The position numbers were made by a program, and so were the translations under genes. Under the pieces are notes generated by a model that was not told the DNA's origin, did not search any database, and saw nothing but the letters and a program-made list of their open reading frames with translations. A stretch of DNA of 35,947 nt from Schlegelella_A sp038241255 (GTDB taxonomy: Bacteria > Pseudomonadota > Gammaproteobacteria > Burkholderiales > Burkholderiaceae_C): the NCBI GenBank assembly GCA_038241255.1, contig JBBRFW010000034.1:1-35947 (forward strand), in the 5' to 3' direction. Positions 9,108 through 16,986 of the stretch are shown here, one piece after another; the stretch's first letter is position 1, and every line of letters begins with the position of its first letter.

Positions 9108-10616
9108 TCAGGCCGCGCAGAACTCGCGACGCCGCTGCCGTCCGAGCCACCACGCTACGAGCGGCGCCGCTATGGCGACGGCCGCCGGCACCGGCGCGTA
9201 GCGCGGCGCCTGGAGCAGCGACCAGGTGAGCGCCGGCCAAGCGACCGCGGTCAGCATCTCGAGTAGATTGCCGAGCAGGTTGCCTTTACCGCGCCGACGC
9301 AGGTCGCGCCGACGCCCGGTGCGCGGCAGCAAGAGATGGAGGCTGCCGGAGGACACCGTCGCACCCGCCACGCAGCCGGTGAATATCGCCGCGGCCGTTG
9401 CGTCGGACATCGCGAGAACGAGCGCCAGCGGCACGGTCAACGCCCAGACCGGCGTCAGCCCGGCGACGAGCTTGGCGCGACGGAGCAGGCCGCGTTGCAC
9501 CGGCGCCGAGGCGAGCAGCTCGGGCGCATCCTCGGCCGAGACGGTCAGCCAAGTGAGGCCCGACGCGAGCGATCCCGAGAGCATCACCATCGCCGGCGCG
9601 AGCACCACTTGCGGCGAGGCGTTGCGCATCCACACGAAGACGAGTGGCAGCAAGTAGAGCGATTGCAGCAGCGTGTGGGTGATCATCTGCGGGTCGCGGC
9701 CGATCAGCTTCCACTCCTTGACCAGCACGGCTCGCCAAAGGCCGCCGCGAAAGCGCGCGGCAACCCTCACCGTGGCGCGGGCGACGGGTGTCGTCGTCGA
9801 CTCCTGCGTGCCGGCGACGAAGCGCCGGGCCGTGCTCGTCACGACCCAGGCAAACGCGCCGACGCCGATCGCGACGAGTGTGACGAGCGCGAACGGGCCG
9901 CCGAGCAGCGCGTCGAGCGGCAGCCAGAGAGGGCTCTCGCGGTCGAGGCCGTTGCCGTCGCGAGCGCTGCGCTGCAGCGCCGCGATCCAGCGTGCCGAGC
10001 GCTCGGGCGAGACCAGATTGTTGAACTGCAGGCCCAGGAAGAGCGACGCGCCGACGAGGGCGCCGAGCACCTGCGCGAAGGTGCGGGCGCGCCGCGCGCC
10101 GAGCGCACGGACCAGCGCAACGGTCAGCGCCATCCCCATGGCGGCGGCGAGCATGGCGAGCGCGGCGAGCGCCGGGTAGATGGCGAGCAGGCGAGCGTGG
10201 CCTGTCAGCACGCCGACGTGCGCGAACGGCGTCAACAGCCAGGCGTAGATCGCCACCGAGGCGATGGCGATGCCGAGGCCGCGGATCAGGAAAACGTTGC
10301 GCGGCGCGACCGGCGAGGCGAGCAGGAGATCGAGGTCGCCGCGCTCGAACAGGGCGCTCACCGAAAACGCGATCGCCTGCGACAGCATCAGCGTGAACAC
10401 GAACCAGGCGCTGGCGCCGAAAATCAGGAAAAGAGTCGGCGGCAGCGTCGCGTCGGCGGAGAAGGAGAGCAGCGACCACGCGGTGACGTGATAGCCGAGC
10501 CAGAGCAACCCGCCGAGGCCGACCACGAGCCACAGACGCGAGCCGCCGGTGCCGCGCCAGACCAGGCGCAGCTCGTGGCGCAGCAACCAGAGCGCCGAGC
10601 CGGGAGTCAACGTCAC
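9108..10616 (-). CDS. ABC-2 type transporter permease
   Basis: A 502-residue polytopic membrane protein with many hydrophobic segments and an Arg-rich C-terminus (GRQRRREF). It begins VTLTPGSALWLLRHELRLVW, as is usual for ABC-2 type permeases that open with a short amphipathic segment before the first helix. The GTG at 10616 overlaps the stop of the ATPase gene by four bases; the much longer open frame upstream of it is the shadow of that ATPase and of other genes. With the ATPase it should form a transporter, most often an exporter in this class. The cargo is not readable; as the last gene of the senA operon it is a candidate for moving selenoneine, an intermediate, or something unrelated. 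Confidence 0.85.
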   Translation of the reverse strand: MTLTPGSALWLLRHELRLVWRGTGGSRLWLVVGLGGLLWLGYHVTAWSLLSFSADATLPPTLFLIFGASAWFVFTLMLSQAIAFSVSALFERGDLDLLLASPVAPRNVFLIRGLGIAIASVAIYAWLLTPFAHVGVLTGHARLLAIYPALAALAMLAAAMGMALTVALVRALGARRARTFAQVLGALVGASLFLGLQFNNLVSPERSARWIAALQRSARDGNGLDRESPLWLPLDALLGGPFALVTLVAIGVGAFAWVVTSTARRFVAGTQESTTTPVARATVRVAARFRGGLWRAVLVKEWKLIGRDPQMITHTLLQSLYLLPLVFVWMRNASPQVVLAPAMVMLSGSLASGLTWLTVSAEDAPELLASAPVQRGLLRRAKLVAGLTPVWALTVPLALVLAMSDATAAAIFTGCVAGATVSSGSLHLLLPRTGRRRDLRRRGKGNLLGNLLEMLTAVAWPALTWSLLQAPRYAPVPAAVAIAAPLVAWWLGRQRRREFCAA

Positions 10617-11356
10617 GGCGGCGGCCGGGTGAGCTTGAGGAAGACGTCCTCCAGCGAGCTGCCGCCGCTTGCACCCGCCGCCTGCGCGCGCAGTTCGTCG
10701 AGGCTGCCCTGGGCGACGATGCGGCCGCGTTGGATGATGCTGATGCGCTCGGCGAGCCGCTCGGCGATCTCGAGGATGTGGGTGGTCAGAATCACCGTGC
10801 CGCCGTGGCCCACGCGAGCCAGGAGAAGGTCCTTGACCTGACGCGCCGCGGCGGCGTCGAGGCCGGTAAGCGGCTCGTCGAGGATCAGCACCTGCGGCTC
10901 GTGGATGAGTGCGCCGGCGAGCGCGAGCTTCTGGCGCATGCCGCGCGAGTAGCCCTCGGCGCGCTGGCGCGCCTGCGGCCAGAGGTCGAGCCAGCGCAGC
11001 AACTCCTCGGCGCGGCGCGCCGCGACGTCGCTGGGCAGCGACCAAAGGCCGGCGACGAACTCGAGATACTCGAGCGCGTCGAGCTTGTCGTAGACGAGCG
11101 GGTCGTCGGGCAGGAACGCGAGCACGCGTTTGGCGGCCGAGCCATCGGTCGCGAGGTCGTGGCCGAGTACCGAGACCCGGCCCTCGTCGGCCTTGAGCAG
11201 GCCGGCGACGATGCGCAGGGTCGTCGTCTTGCCGGCGCCGTTCGGGCCGAGCAGCGCGTGGAACTCGCCTCGGGGGATGACGAGGTCGAGCCGGTCGACC
11301 GCGGCCACCGCGTCGAAGCGCTTCGTCAGCCCGGCGATCTCGAGCGCGTTCGTCAC
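10613..11356 (-). CDS. ABC-2 type transporter ATP-binding protein
   Basis: A 247-residue ATPase with Walker A GPNGAGKTT, Q-loop region, signature YSRGMRQKLALAGAL and Walker B VLILDEPLTGLD, followed by the H-loop (TTHIL). The YSRGM signature form and the general sequence are those of ATPases paired with ABC-2 exporters (CcmA/NatA-like), not of nutrient importers. It starts 12 bases after the phosphonate-type permease stop and overlaps the ABC-2 permease by four bases (GTGA), so it is co-translated with it. Confidence 0.9.
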   Translation of the reverse strand: MTNALEIAGLTKRFDAVAAVDRLDLVIPRGEFHALLGPNGAGKTTTLRIVAGLLKADEGRVSVLGHDLATDGSAAKRVLAFLPDDPLVYDKLDALEYLEFVAGLWSLPSDVAARRAEELLRWLDLWPQARQRAEGYSRGMRQKLALAGALIHEPQVLILDEPLTGLDAAAARQVKDLLLARVGHGGTVILTTHILEIAERLAERISIIQRGRIVAQGSLDELRAQAAGASGGSSLEDVFLKLTRPPP

Positions 11357-11368
11357 TCTCTGCCCCCG

Positions 11369-12187
11369 TCAGCCGTGGGCCGGCAGCAGCCGGCCGCGCA
11401 CGAAGGCACTGAGCGAGTCGACCGCGAAGACGAGCACGAACATCGCCATCAGCAGCGTCGACGCCTGCGCCTGCTGGAAGATTGAGAGATGGAAGTAGAG
11501 CAGCTGACCCAGCCCACCCGCGCCGACGAAGCCGAGCACTGCCGCCATGCGGATGTTCATCTCGAGCCGATACAGCGCGTAGGCGACGCCTTGCGCAGTG
11601 GCGAGCGGCAGGGTCGCGTACGCAAAGGCGGCGGCGCGGCCGCTGCCGGCGTCGCGCAAGGCGCGCTCGGGCGCCATCACGACGTTTTCGAGGCTCTCGG
11701 CATAGAGGCGGCCGAGCACGCCGGTCGTGTGCAGCGCCAGCGCGAGGGTGCCCGCGAACGGACCCAGGCCGGCGGCGATCACCATCAGCGCCGCCCAGAC
11801 GAGCTCCGGAACGCTGCGCAGGTAGTTGAGCAGCAGCCGCGCGGCCAGGCGCGCCGCGAGGCCGAAGCGGCCGGCGGCCGGCAACGCCAGCGCGGCGCCG
11901 AAGACGACTGCGAGCAAGGTGCCGACGGCGGCAACGGCGAAGGTCTGCAGCGCCCCCCAAGCCGCCTTGGCGACGAAGACCGGCGTCAGGTCGGGCGGGA
12001 AGAACTCGCTCACGAACTTCGCCATCTGGTGCATCGACGGGTCGCTGAAGAGCTGGCGGTAGTCGACGGCCAGATAGGCGAAGCTCGCGGCCGCCGCGGC
12101 GACGACGCCTGCGGCCAGCACGATGCAGCCCCAGCACGGCGCGAGCCGGGTCGGCGGTGCGGTCGCGGCGGTGTCGAGCGTGCTCAC
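11369..12187 (-). CDS. Phosphonate-type ABC permease 2 of the putative selenium importer
   Basis: A 272-residue inner-membrane permease with about six helices. The cytoplasmic EAA-type loop is visible as VLGFVGAGGLGQLLYFHLSI, as in PhnE-like permeases. The GTG at 12187 overlaps the stop of permease 1 by four bases and fits the start of similarity. It is a distinct paralogue of permease 1, with which it likely forms the membrane channel. The binding protein of this operon belongs to the family annotated as selenate-type, so the substrate is inferred to be an oxidised selenium species; phosphonate or phosphite is the alternative. Confidence 0.85.
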   Translation of the reverse strand: MSTLDTAATAPPTRLAPCWGCIVLAAGVVAAAAASFAYLAVDYRQLFSDPSMHQMAKFVSEFFPPDLTPVFVAKAAWGALQTFAVAAVGTLLAVVFGAALALPAAGRFGLAARLAARLLLNYLRSVPELVWAALMVIAAGLGPFAGTLALALHTTGVLGRLYAESLENVVMAPERALRDAGSGRAAAFAYATLPLATAQGVAYALYRLEMNIRMAAVLGFVGAGGLGQLLYFHLSIFQQAQASTLLMAMFVLVFAVDSLSAFVRGRLLPAHG

Positions 12188-13029
12188 GACAGCACGCGCC
12201 GGATGACCATGCTCAGCGCGTCCGCGAACACGACCAGGGCGAGGAAGGTGAGCAGGATCGCGCTCGCCTCGCCGCCGTTGAGCATCTTCATCGACTGGTC
12301 CATCAGCTGGCCCAGGCCGCCGGCGCCGACGAAGCCCATCACCACTGAGGCGCGCACTGCGCATTCCCAGCGGTAGACGGTGTAAGACGCGAGCTCCTGC
12401 GCCGTGCTCGGCACGAGCGCGTAGAAGAGCGCGCCCATGCGCGGGCTGCCCGCTTCGAGGAGCGCCCGCGCCGAGCGCGTGTCGCCCGACTCGAGGATTT
12501 CGGTGTAGACCTTGCCCAGCATGCCGCCGTAGGTCACCGCCAGCGCGAGCACGCCGGCACCGGGGCCGAGGCCGAGGGCACGAACGAAGACCAAGGCCCA
12601 GACGACCTCGGGGATGGCGCGCAGCACGGTGAGGACGGCGCGGGTCGCGGTGCGGATCGCCGCGCCCCCTGCGCGGCCGGGGGCGGGGCCGATGCGCGCG
12701 ACAGCGAGAGCGCGCGTGGCGACGAAGGCGAGCGGCACGGCGACGACGAAGGCGAGGGCGATGCCGGCGGTCGCGATCGCGAGGGTCTCGAGCGTTGCCT
12801 TCCACAGCAGGGCGAGAAAATCCGTCGCGGTGGCCGGCGGGAAGAAGCCGGCCAGGAAGTTCGCCATGACCTGCAGGTTGCCGCTCTCGAACAGCTGCCA
12901 CGGCTTGAACTCGGCGAGCGCCAGCAGCGGCCAGAGGACGACGACGGCGGCGACGAGCGCGGTCGCGCGCGATCGCGCCGCTGGATCGCGCAGCGGCGCA
13001 GGCAGCAGCGGCGCGACGAGCGCGCTCAT
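12184..13029 (-). CDS. Phosphonate-type ABC permease 1 of the putative selenium importer
   Basis: A 281-residue membrane permease of the PhnE type with the EAA-loop signature VMGFVGAGGLGQLMDQSM near the C-terminus. The ATG at 13029 overlaps the TGA of the ATPase gene (ATGA); an ATG two codons upstream (13035) is equally possible. Residues 28-50 form the first strong membrane helix. It is paired with the second permease downstream, again by a four-base overlap, so importer subunit synthesis is tightly coupled. Confidence 0.86.
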   Translation of the reverse strand: MSALVAPLLPAPLRDPAARSRATALVAAVVVLWPLLALAEFKPWQLFESGNLQVMANFLAGFFPPATATDFLALLWKATLETLAIATAGIALAFVVAVPLAFVATRALAVARIGPAPGRAGGAAIRTATRAVLTVLRAIPEVVWALVFVRALGLGPGAGVLALAVTYGGMLGKVYTEILESGDTRSARALLEAGSPRMGALFYALVPSTAQELASYTVYRWECAVRASVVMGFVGAGGLGQLMDQSMKMLNGGEASAILLTFLALVVFADALSMVIRRVLS

Positions 13030-13853
13030 TGGCATCCGGGTCGCTTGAGGACGACGACGTTCGTCGTTCGAACGGGGTCGAGATCGGCGAGGCCCTGCTC
13101 CGGCAAGGCCCGCCCCTCGGTCGCGTAGAGCTCGTGCAGCATCGCGCTGGTGACGGCGGCGGTCGGGCGGTCGAAGACGATCTCGCCCGCCTTCATGCCG
13201 ATCAGGCGCGGAAACCACTTGAGTGCCAGGTCGACGGCGTGCAGCGAGGCGACCAGCATCGTGCCGCGCGTTTCGCTCTCCGCAACGAGCGCGCCGACGC
13301 TCAGGTCGGCGAGGGTGGGATCGAGTGCCGACACGGGCTCGTCGGCGAGCAAGACCGCCGCGCGCTGGTAGAGCACCCGCGCGATGCCGACGCGCTGCAG
13401 CTGCCCGCCGGAGAGACGATCGCAGCGGTCGAAGACGCGATCGCCGAGATCGAGCCGGTCGAGCGCCTCGCGTGCGCCGGCGGCGTCGCTCGGCACCACC
13501 AGCGAGGCGAGCGCCTTCCAGGTCGGCCACTCGCCAAGCCTGCCGGCGAGCACCGCGGTCACGACGCGCAGGCGCGGCGGGATCGGCGGGCTCTGGTGGA
13601 CGACGCCGATCGTCGCGCGCAGGCGCCGCAGCGCGCCGGCGCCGAGGCGCCACGGGTCTGTGTCGGCGATGAAGAAGCGCCCTTCACCGGGCCTGAGAGA
13701 CGTCGCGAGGACGCGCACGAGCGACGTCTTGCCGGCGCCCGAGGGGCCGATCACGGCCACCCGCTCGCCGTCGGCGAGCGCGAGGGAGATGTTGCGCAGC
13801 GCTCGATGCCCGTTGGCGTGAACGAGCCCAGCGCCTTCCAGCCGAATGCTCAT
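13026..13853 (-). CDS. PhnC-like ATPase of the putative selenium importer
   Basis: A 275-residue ATP-binding subunit with Walker A GPSGAGKTS (about residues 36-44), signature LSGGQLQRVGIAR and Walker B VLLADEPVSALDP. The last motif with ALDP is typical of the phosphonate/methionine importer class. It lies six bases after the binding-protein stop. It should power uptake through the two PhnE-like permeases. Confidence 0.9.
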   Translation of the reverse strand: MSIRLEGAGLVHANGHRALRNISLALADGERVAVIGPSGAGKTSLVRVLATSLRPGEGRFFIADTDPWRLGAGALRRLRATIGVVHQSPPIPPRLRVVTAVLAGRLGEWPTWKALASLVVPSDAAGAREALDRLDLGDRVFDRCDRLSGGQLQRVGIARVLYQRAAVLLADEPVSALDPTLADLSVGALVAESETRGTMLVASLHAVDLALKWFPRLIGMKAGEIVFDRPTAAVTSAMLHELYATEGRALPEQGLADLDPVRTTNVVVLKRPGCQ

Positions 13854-13859
13854 TCGACG

Positions 13860-14723
13860 CTACTTGACCAGCCCCGCGGAGCGCGCCGCCGCCTCGATGC
13901 CGTCGTAGTTCGAGTTCTGGGTGGGGATGAACTTGCTCGCGCGCTGCAGGTCCATGATCTCCTTCATCGCGGGCTTGGTCGGGTCGAGCTTGAGGAAAGC
14001 GTCGGTGAGCTTTTTCGTCAGAGCCGGCTCGAGGCCGGGCCGCACCGTCCAGTTGTAGTCGAAGTAGGGCGGCGTCACCGCGAGCACGCGCACCTTCTCG
14101 ACGTTGGCGTTCTTGCTCTCGAGGAGCTTGTCCATCACCGAGGCGTTGAGGACGCCGGCCTCGGCACGGCCCGCGGCCACGAACGCGACCGTCGCGTCGT
14201 GCGCGCCTGAGAACGCCACCGACTTGAAATCACGCTCGGGATCGATGCCGGCCTGGAGCAGGTAATAGCGTGGCATCAGGCTGCCCGAGGTCGACGACGG
14301 CGCGCCGAACGCAAAGGTCTTGCCCTTGAGATCGGCGAGCGTCTTCGCGCTGCTCGTCGCAGGCACGATGAAGCGGCTCGTGAACTTCGCGTCCTCGGCG
14401 CGCTGCACGATCGGCACGACGCCGCCCTGGGTGCGCAGGCGCGCCTGTACGTAGGTGAAGCCGCCGAGCCAGGCTAGGTCGAGCTTGTTTGTCGCGAGAC
14501 CCTCGACGACGGCGGCGTAGTCGGTGACCGGAATGAACTGCACGTCCATGCCGGTCTCCTGCTTGAGATAGTCGCCGAGCGGCTTGAACTTGCGCTGCAG
14601 TTCGGTCGGCGCCTCGTCGGGGATCGCCGAGACGCGCAGCACGCCCTGGGCCGAGGCCGGAGGCGCGGCGAGAGTGGCGGAGGCGATGGCCAAGACGGCG
14701 AGGAGCGTGCGGAGGAGGGTCAT
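13860..14723 (-). CDS. Putative selenium (selenate-type) ABC transporter binding protein
   Basis: A 287-residue periplasmic protein. The signal peptide (MTLLRTLLAVLAIASATLAA) probably ends at PASA-QG, about residue 25. The mature start, VLRVSAIPDEAPTELQRKF, and ITDYAAVVEGL-like and LAWLGGFTYVQ segments are of the PhnD-like group annotated as putative selenate transporter binding proteins because they sit next to selenium genes such as selD. Here the link is direct: senA is 17 bases upstream in the same operon, and senB-selD are divergent. The exact ligand is not proven by sequence; phosphonate-like oxyanions remain possible. Confidence 0.85.
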   Translation of the reverse strand: MTLLRTLLAVLAIASATLAAPPASAQGVLRVSAIPDEAPTELQRKFKPLGDYLKQETGMDVQFIPVTDYAAVVEGLATNKLDLAWLGGFTYVQARLRTQGGVVPIVQRAEDAKFTSRFIVPATSSAKTLADLKGKTFAFGAPSSTSGSLMPRYYLLQAGIDPERDFKSVAFSGAHDATVAFVAAGRAEAGVLNASVMDKLLESKNANVEKVRVLAVTPPYFDYNWTVRPGLEPALTKKLTDAFLKLDPTKPAMKEIMDLQRASKFIPTQNSNYDGIEAAARSAGLVK

Positions 14724-14740
14724 CGTGGGGTGCTTTCTGG

Positions 14741-15931
14741 TCAGCGTGAGAGGGCGGCGGTGCGAAAGCCGGTGAAGACGTCGCTGCGGTCGGGGACGAA
14801 GAAGTTGCGGTAGCGCGCGTCGTGGAGCCGCTCGTGAGTGGCGAAGGCGCCGCCGCGCAGCTCGCGATGATCGCCGAACCAAGGCCGTGAGTAGTCCGCG
14901 TAGGGGCCGGCGACGAAGCCCGGGTACGGCAGGAAGGCATCGGCGGTCCACTCCCAGACGCTGCGGCCCCACGCGAAGCCCGGCTCGTGTGCCGCGCATT
15001 CCCATTCGGCGGCGCCCGGCAGGCGGCGCCCAGCCCAGCGGCAATACGCCTCGGCTTCCCAGGCGCTGACGTGGACGACGGGGGTGTCGAGGTCGAGCGG
15101 CTGCCAGCGGTCGAACCAGCGCATCTGCCACGCGGCCGCGCCGTCGCGCCGCCAGCGCTGCGGATGGGCGCGGTCCTGGCGAGCCCGCCATGCGCCCGCC
15201 GCCCCGGGCCAGAACGACGCGTTGCCATAGCCGCCGGCCTCGACGAAGCGCAGGAATTCGGCGTTGCGGACCGGCGTCGCGTCGATCTCGAACGGGGCGA
15301 CGCGAACCGCCAGCGACGGCATCTCGTTGTCGAAGGCGAAGCCGTGCTCGGCGGGACCGAAGCCCAGGGTGGCCGTGCCGCCGTCGATGCGCAGCGTCGC
15401 TGCGGCGGACAGCGGCGACAGCGCCAGCCCGGGCGGCGCCGGCCAGTTCAGCGTCGCGCGCAGCCAGGCGAAGGCCTCGCCGTGCATGTCTTCGTGGAAG
15501 AGGGCGAGGCGGTGAAAGTAGTTGGCCGCGTCGTCGTCCTCGTCGGCGGGGATGGCGTCGATGCAGGCGGCGAGCTGCTTCGCCAGACGCCCCTCGAGCT
15601 CGGCACGCGACGGTAGCGCGACGCGCCAGCGCTCGCCGTGGGAGAGGCGCCCCGAATCGAAGATCGCGTCCGGTCCTGTCATCGATGCCGGCTTCGCCGC
15701 GGCAACGAAGCCATCGGCACCGGCCGCGTGCGGGCCGCGCAGGATCCAGAACTCGGCGAACCAGGCGAGGTGGCCCAGCTCCCAGCCGACCAGGTTGACG
15801 CCGGCCTGCAGCGGCACGCGCCAGGCGTCGTCGTCCGCGTCCATCGTGCGCGCCAGCGTCGTCGCGCGCGCATCGCGCAGCGCGTCGGCGAGGGCCGCCC
15901 CGGCGAGGCGTCGCGCGTCAGCGGCCATCAT
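14741..15931 (-). CDS. senA: Selenoneine synthase SenA (EgtB-like)
   Basis: A 396-residue non-haem iron enzyme of the EgtB/OvoA type. The N-terminal DinB-like domain carries the three likely iron ligands H54 (ELGHLAWF), H146 and H150 (FHEDMH), spaced as in EgtB. The C-terminal half is an FGE-sulfatase domain (RRLPGAAEWE, WEWTADAF, RGGAFATH). SenA joins the selenosugar made by SenB to hercynine, leading to selenoneine, as shown for the senABC cluster of Variovorax. Assignment as SenA rather than EgtB rests on close-range context with senB and selD. Two adjacent ATGs (15931, 15928) are possible starts; a later Met at 15844 would remove conserved N-terminal helix sequence. It is the first gene of a seven-gene minus-strand operon. 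No egtD (hercynine synthesis) is in the window. Confidence 0.92.
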   Translation of the reverse strand: MMAADARRLAGAALADALRDARATTLARTMDADDDAWRVPLQAGVNLVGWELGHLAWFAEFWILRGPHAAGADGFVAAAKPASMTGPDAIFDSGRLSHGERWRVALPSRAELEGRLAKQLAACIDAIPADEDDDAANYFHRLALFHEDMHGEAFAWLRATLNWPAPPGLALSPLSAAATLRIDGGTATLGFGPAEHGFAFDNEMPSLAVRVAPFEIDATPVRNAEFLRFVEAGGYGNASFWPGAAGAWRARQDRAHPQRWRRDGAAAWQMRWFDRWQPLDLDTPVVHVSAWEAEAYCRWAGRRLPGAAEWECAAHEPGFAWGRSVWEWTADAFLPYPGFVAGPYADYSRPWFGDHRELRGGAFATHERLHDARYRNFFVPDRSDVFTGFRTAALSR

Positions 15932-15959
15932 CGGCCCGAAGCCGTGCCATCATCGATCG
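15932..15959. promoter_or_regulatory. Very short divergent senA/senB intergenic region
   Basis: Only 28 bases separate the start codons of the divergent senA and senB genes. This is too short to hold two standard promoters, so the promoters must overlap each other and extend into the coding sequences. No clear -10/-35 pair or operator repeat is visible beyond a short ATCGATCGAT palindromic run at the senB start. Confidence 0.45.
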
Positions 15960-16952
15960 ATGACTGCCGTGACCTGGCCGCGCGTGCGCATCGTCTCGCC
16001 GGCGCTCGCCGCCGCCAACAACGGCAACTGGCACACGGCGGCGCGCTGGCGGCGGTTTCTCGCGCCGGTGGCGCAGGTCGACATCGTCGACGCTAAGGGT
16101 GACGAGTCGGCGCCGCCGGCCGACGTGCTGATCGCCCTGCACGCGCGCCGCTCTGCGGCGGCGGTTGCGCGCTGGCGCGAGCACCACGCCGACGCCCCGA
16201 TCGTGGTCGTGCTTACTGGCACCGACCTTTATCGCGATCTCGACTTCGATGCGGGCGCCCGGCATTCGCTGGAGTGTGCCAGCCGCATCGTCGTGCTGCA
16301 GGAAGAGGGGCTGGCCCGCCTCGACGCCGCCAGCCGCGCCAAGGCGGTGGTCATCGTGCAGTCGGCAGCGGTGCTGCGCGTCGCCCGGTCGGCCGGCGAT
16401 GCCGATCTCGTCGCCGTCGGCCATCTGCGGGAGGAGAAGGATCCGGAGACGCTGTTCCGCGCGGCGCGGCTGTTGGCGCGCGACGCGGTCGTGCCGAGGA
16501 TCGATCACGTCGGCGCCGCGCTCGATGCGCGCCTGGGCGCGGAGGCGCGCGAGACCATGGCGGCCTGTCCCTCCTACCACTGGCTCGGCGCGCTCGCGCA
16601 CGCGGCGTCGCGCCGGCTCATCGCGCGTGCCCGTGCGCTCGTCCATCCGAGCCGCATGGAAGGCGGCGCCAATGTCGTCGTCGAGGCGGTTCGCTCGGGT
16701 GTGCCGGTGCTCGCCAGCCGCATCGACGGCAACGTCGGCCTGCTCGGCGTCGGCTACGACGGCTACTTTCCGGCCGCCGACGCCGCCGCCCTGGCGCGGC
16801 TGGCGCGCCGCTTCTGCGCCGATGCCGACTTCGCCGATCACCTGCGCGCGCAGTGCGCCGCGCGCGAGCCGCTGTTTCGCCCGGCGGCCGAGCGGGAAGC
16901 GGTGCGCGCGCTTGTCGCGGCCCTGCAGCCGCCGCGGCCGGCCGGGCGCTGA
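15960..16952 (+). CDS. senB: Selenosugar synthase SenB (GT-B glycosyltransferase)
   Basis: A 330-residue glycosyltransferase-like protein with the characteristic N-terminus VRIVSPALAAANNGNWHTA and a C-terminal donor-binding segment HPSRMEGGANVVVEAVRSG, containing the glutamates typical of GT4-like enzymes. SenB uses selenophosphate and a UDP-sugar to make a 1-seleno-sugar, the selenium donor for SenA. This is established for homologues and inferred here from sequence features and gene context. The ATG at 15960 was chosen because the family-like sequence begins there; the longer open frame is the antisense of senA. selD follows after 34 bases. Confidence 0.92.
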   Translation: MTAVTWPRVRIVSPALAAANNGNWHTAARWRRFLAPVAQVDIVDAKGDESAPPADVLIALHARRSAAAVARWREHHADAPIVVVLTGTDLYRDLDFDAGARHSLECASRIVVLQEEGLARLDAASRAKAVVIVQSAAVLRVARSAGDADLVAVGHLREEKDPETLFRAARLLARDAVVPRIDHVGAALDARLGAEARETMAACPSYHWLGALAHAASRRLIARARALVHPSRMEGGANVVVEAVRSGVPVLASRIDGNVGLLGVGYDGYFPAADAAALARLARRFCADADFADHLRAQCAAREPLFRPAAEREAVRALVAALQPPRPAGR

Positions 16953-16986
16953 CAGAATCGCCCGCCTGCTTACGATCGGACCCGCG

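Noticed and set aside
9108..12137. A 1009-residue open frame on the minus strand
   Set aside because: Its first half is an Arg/Pro-rich antisense-like reading of the ATPase and permease genes; only the part after the GTG at 10616 is a real protein.
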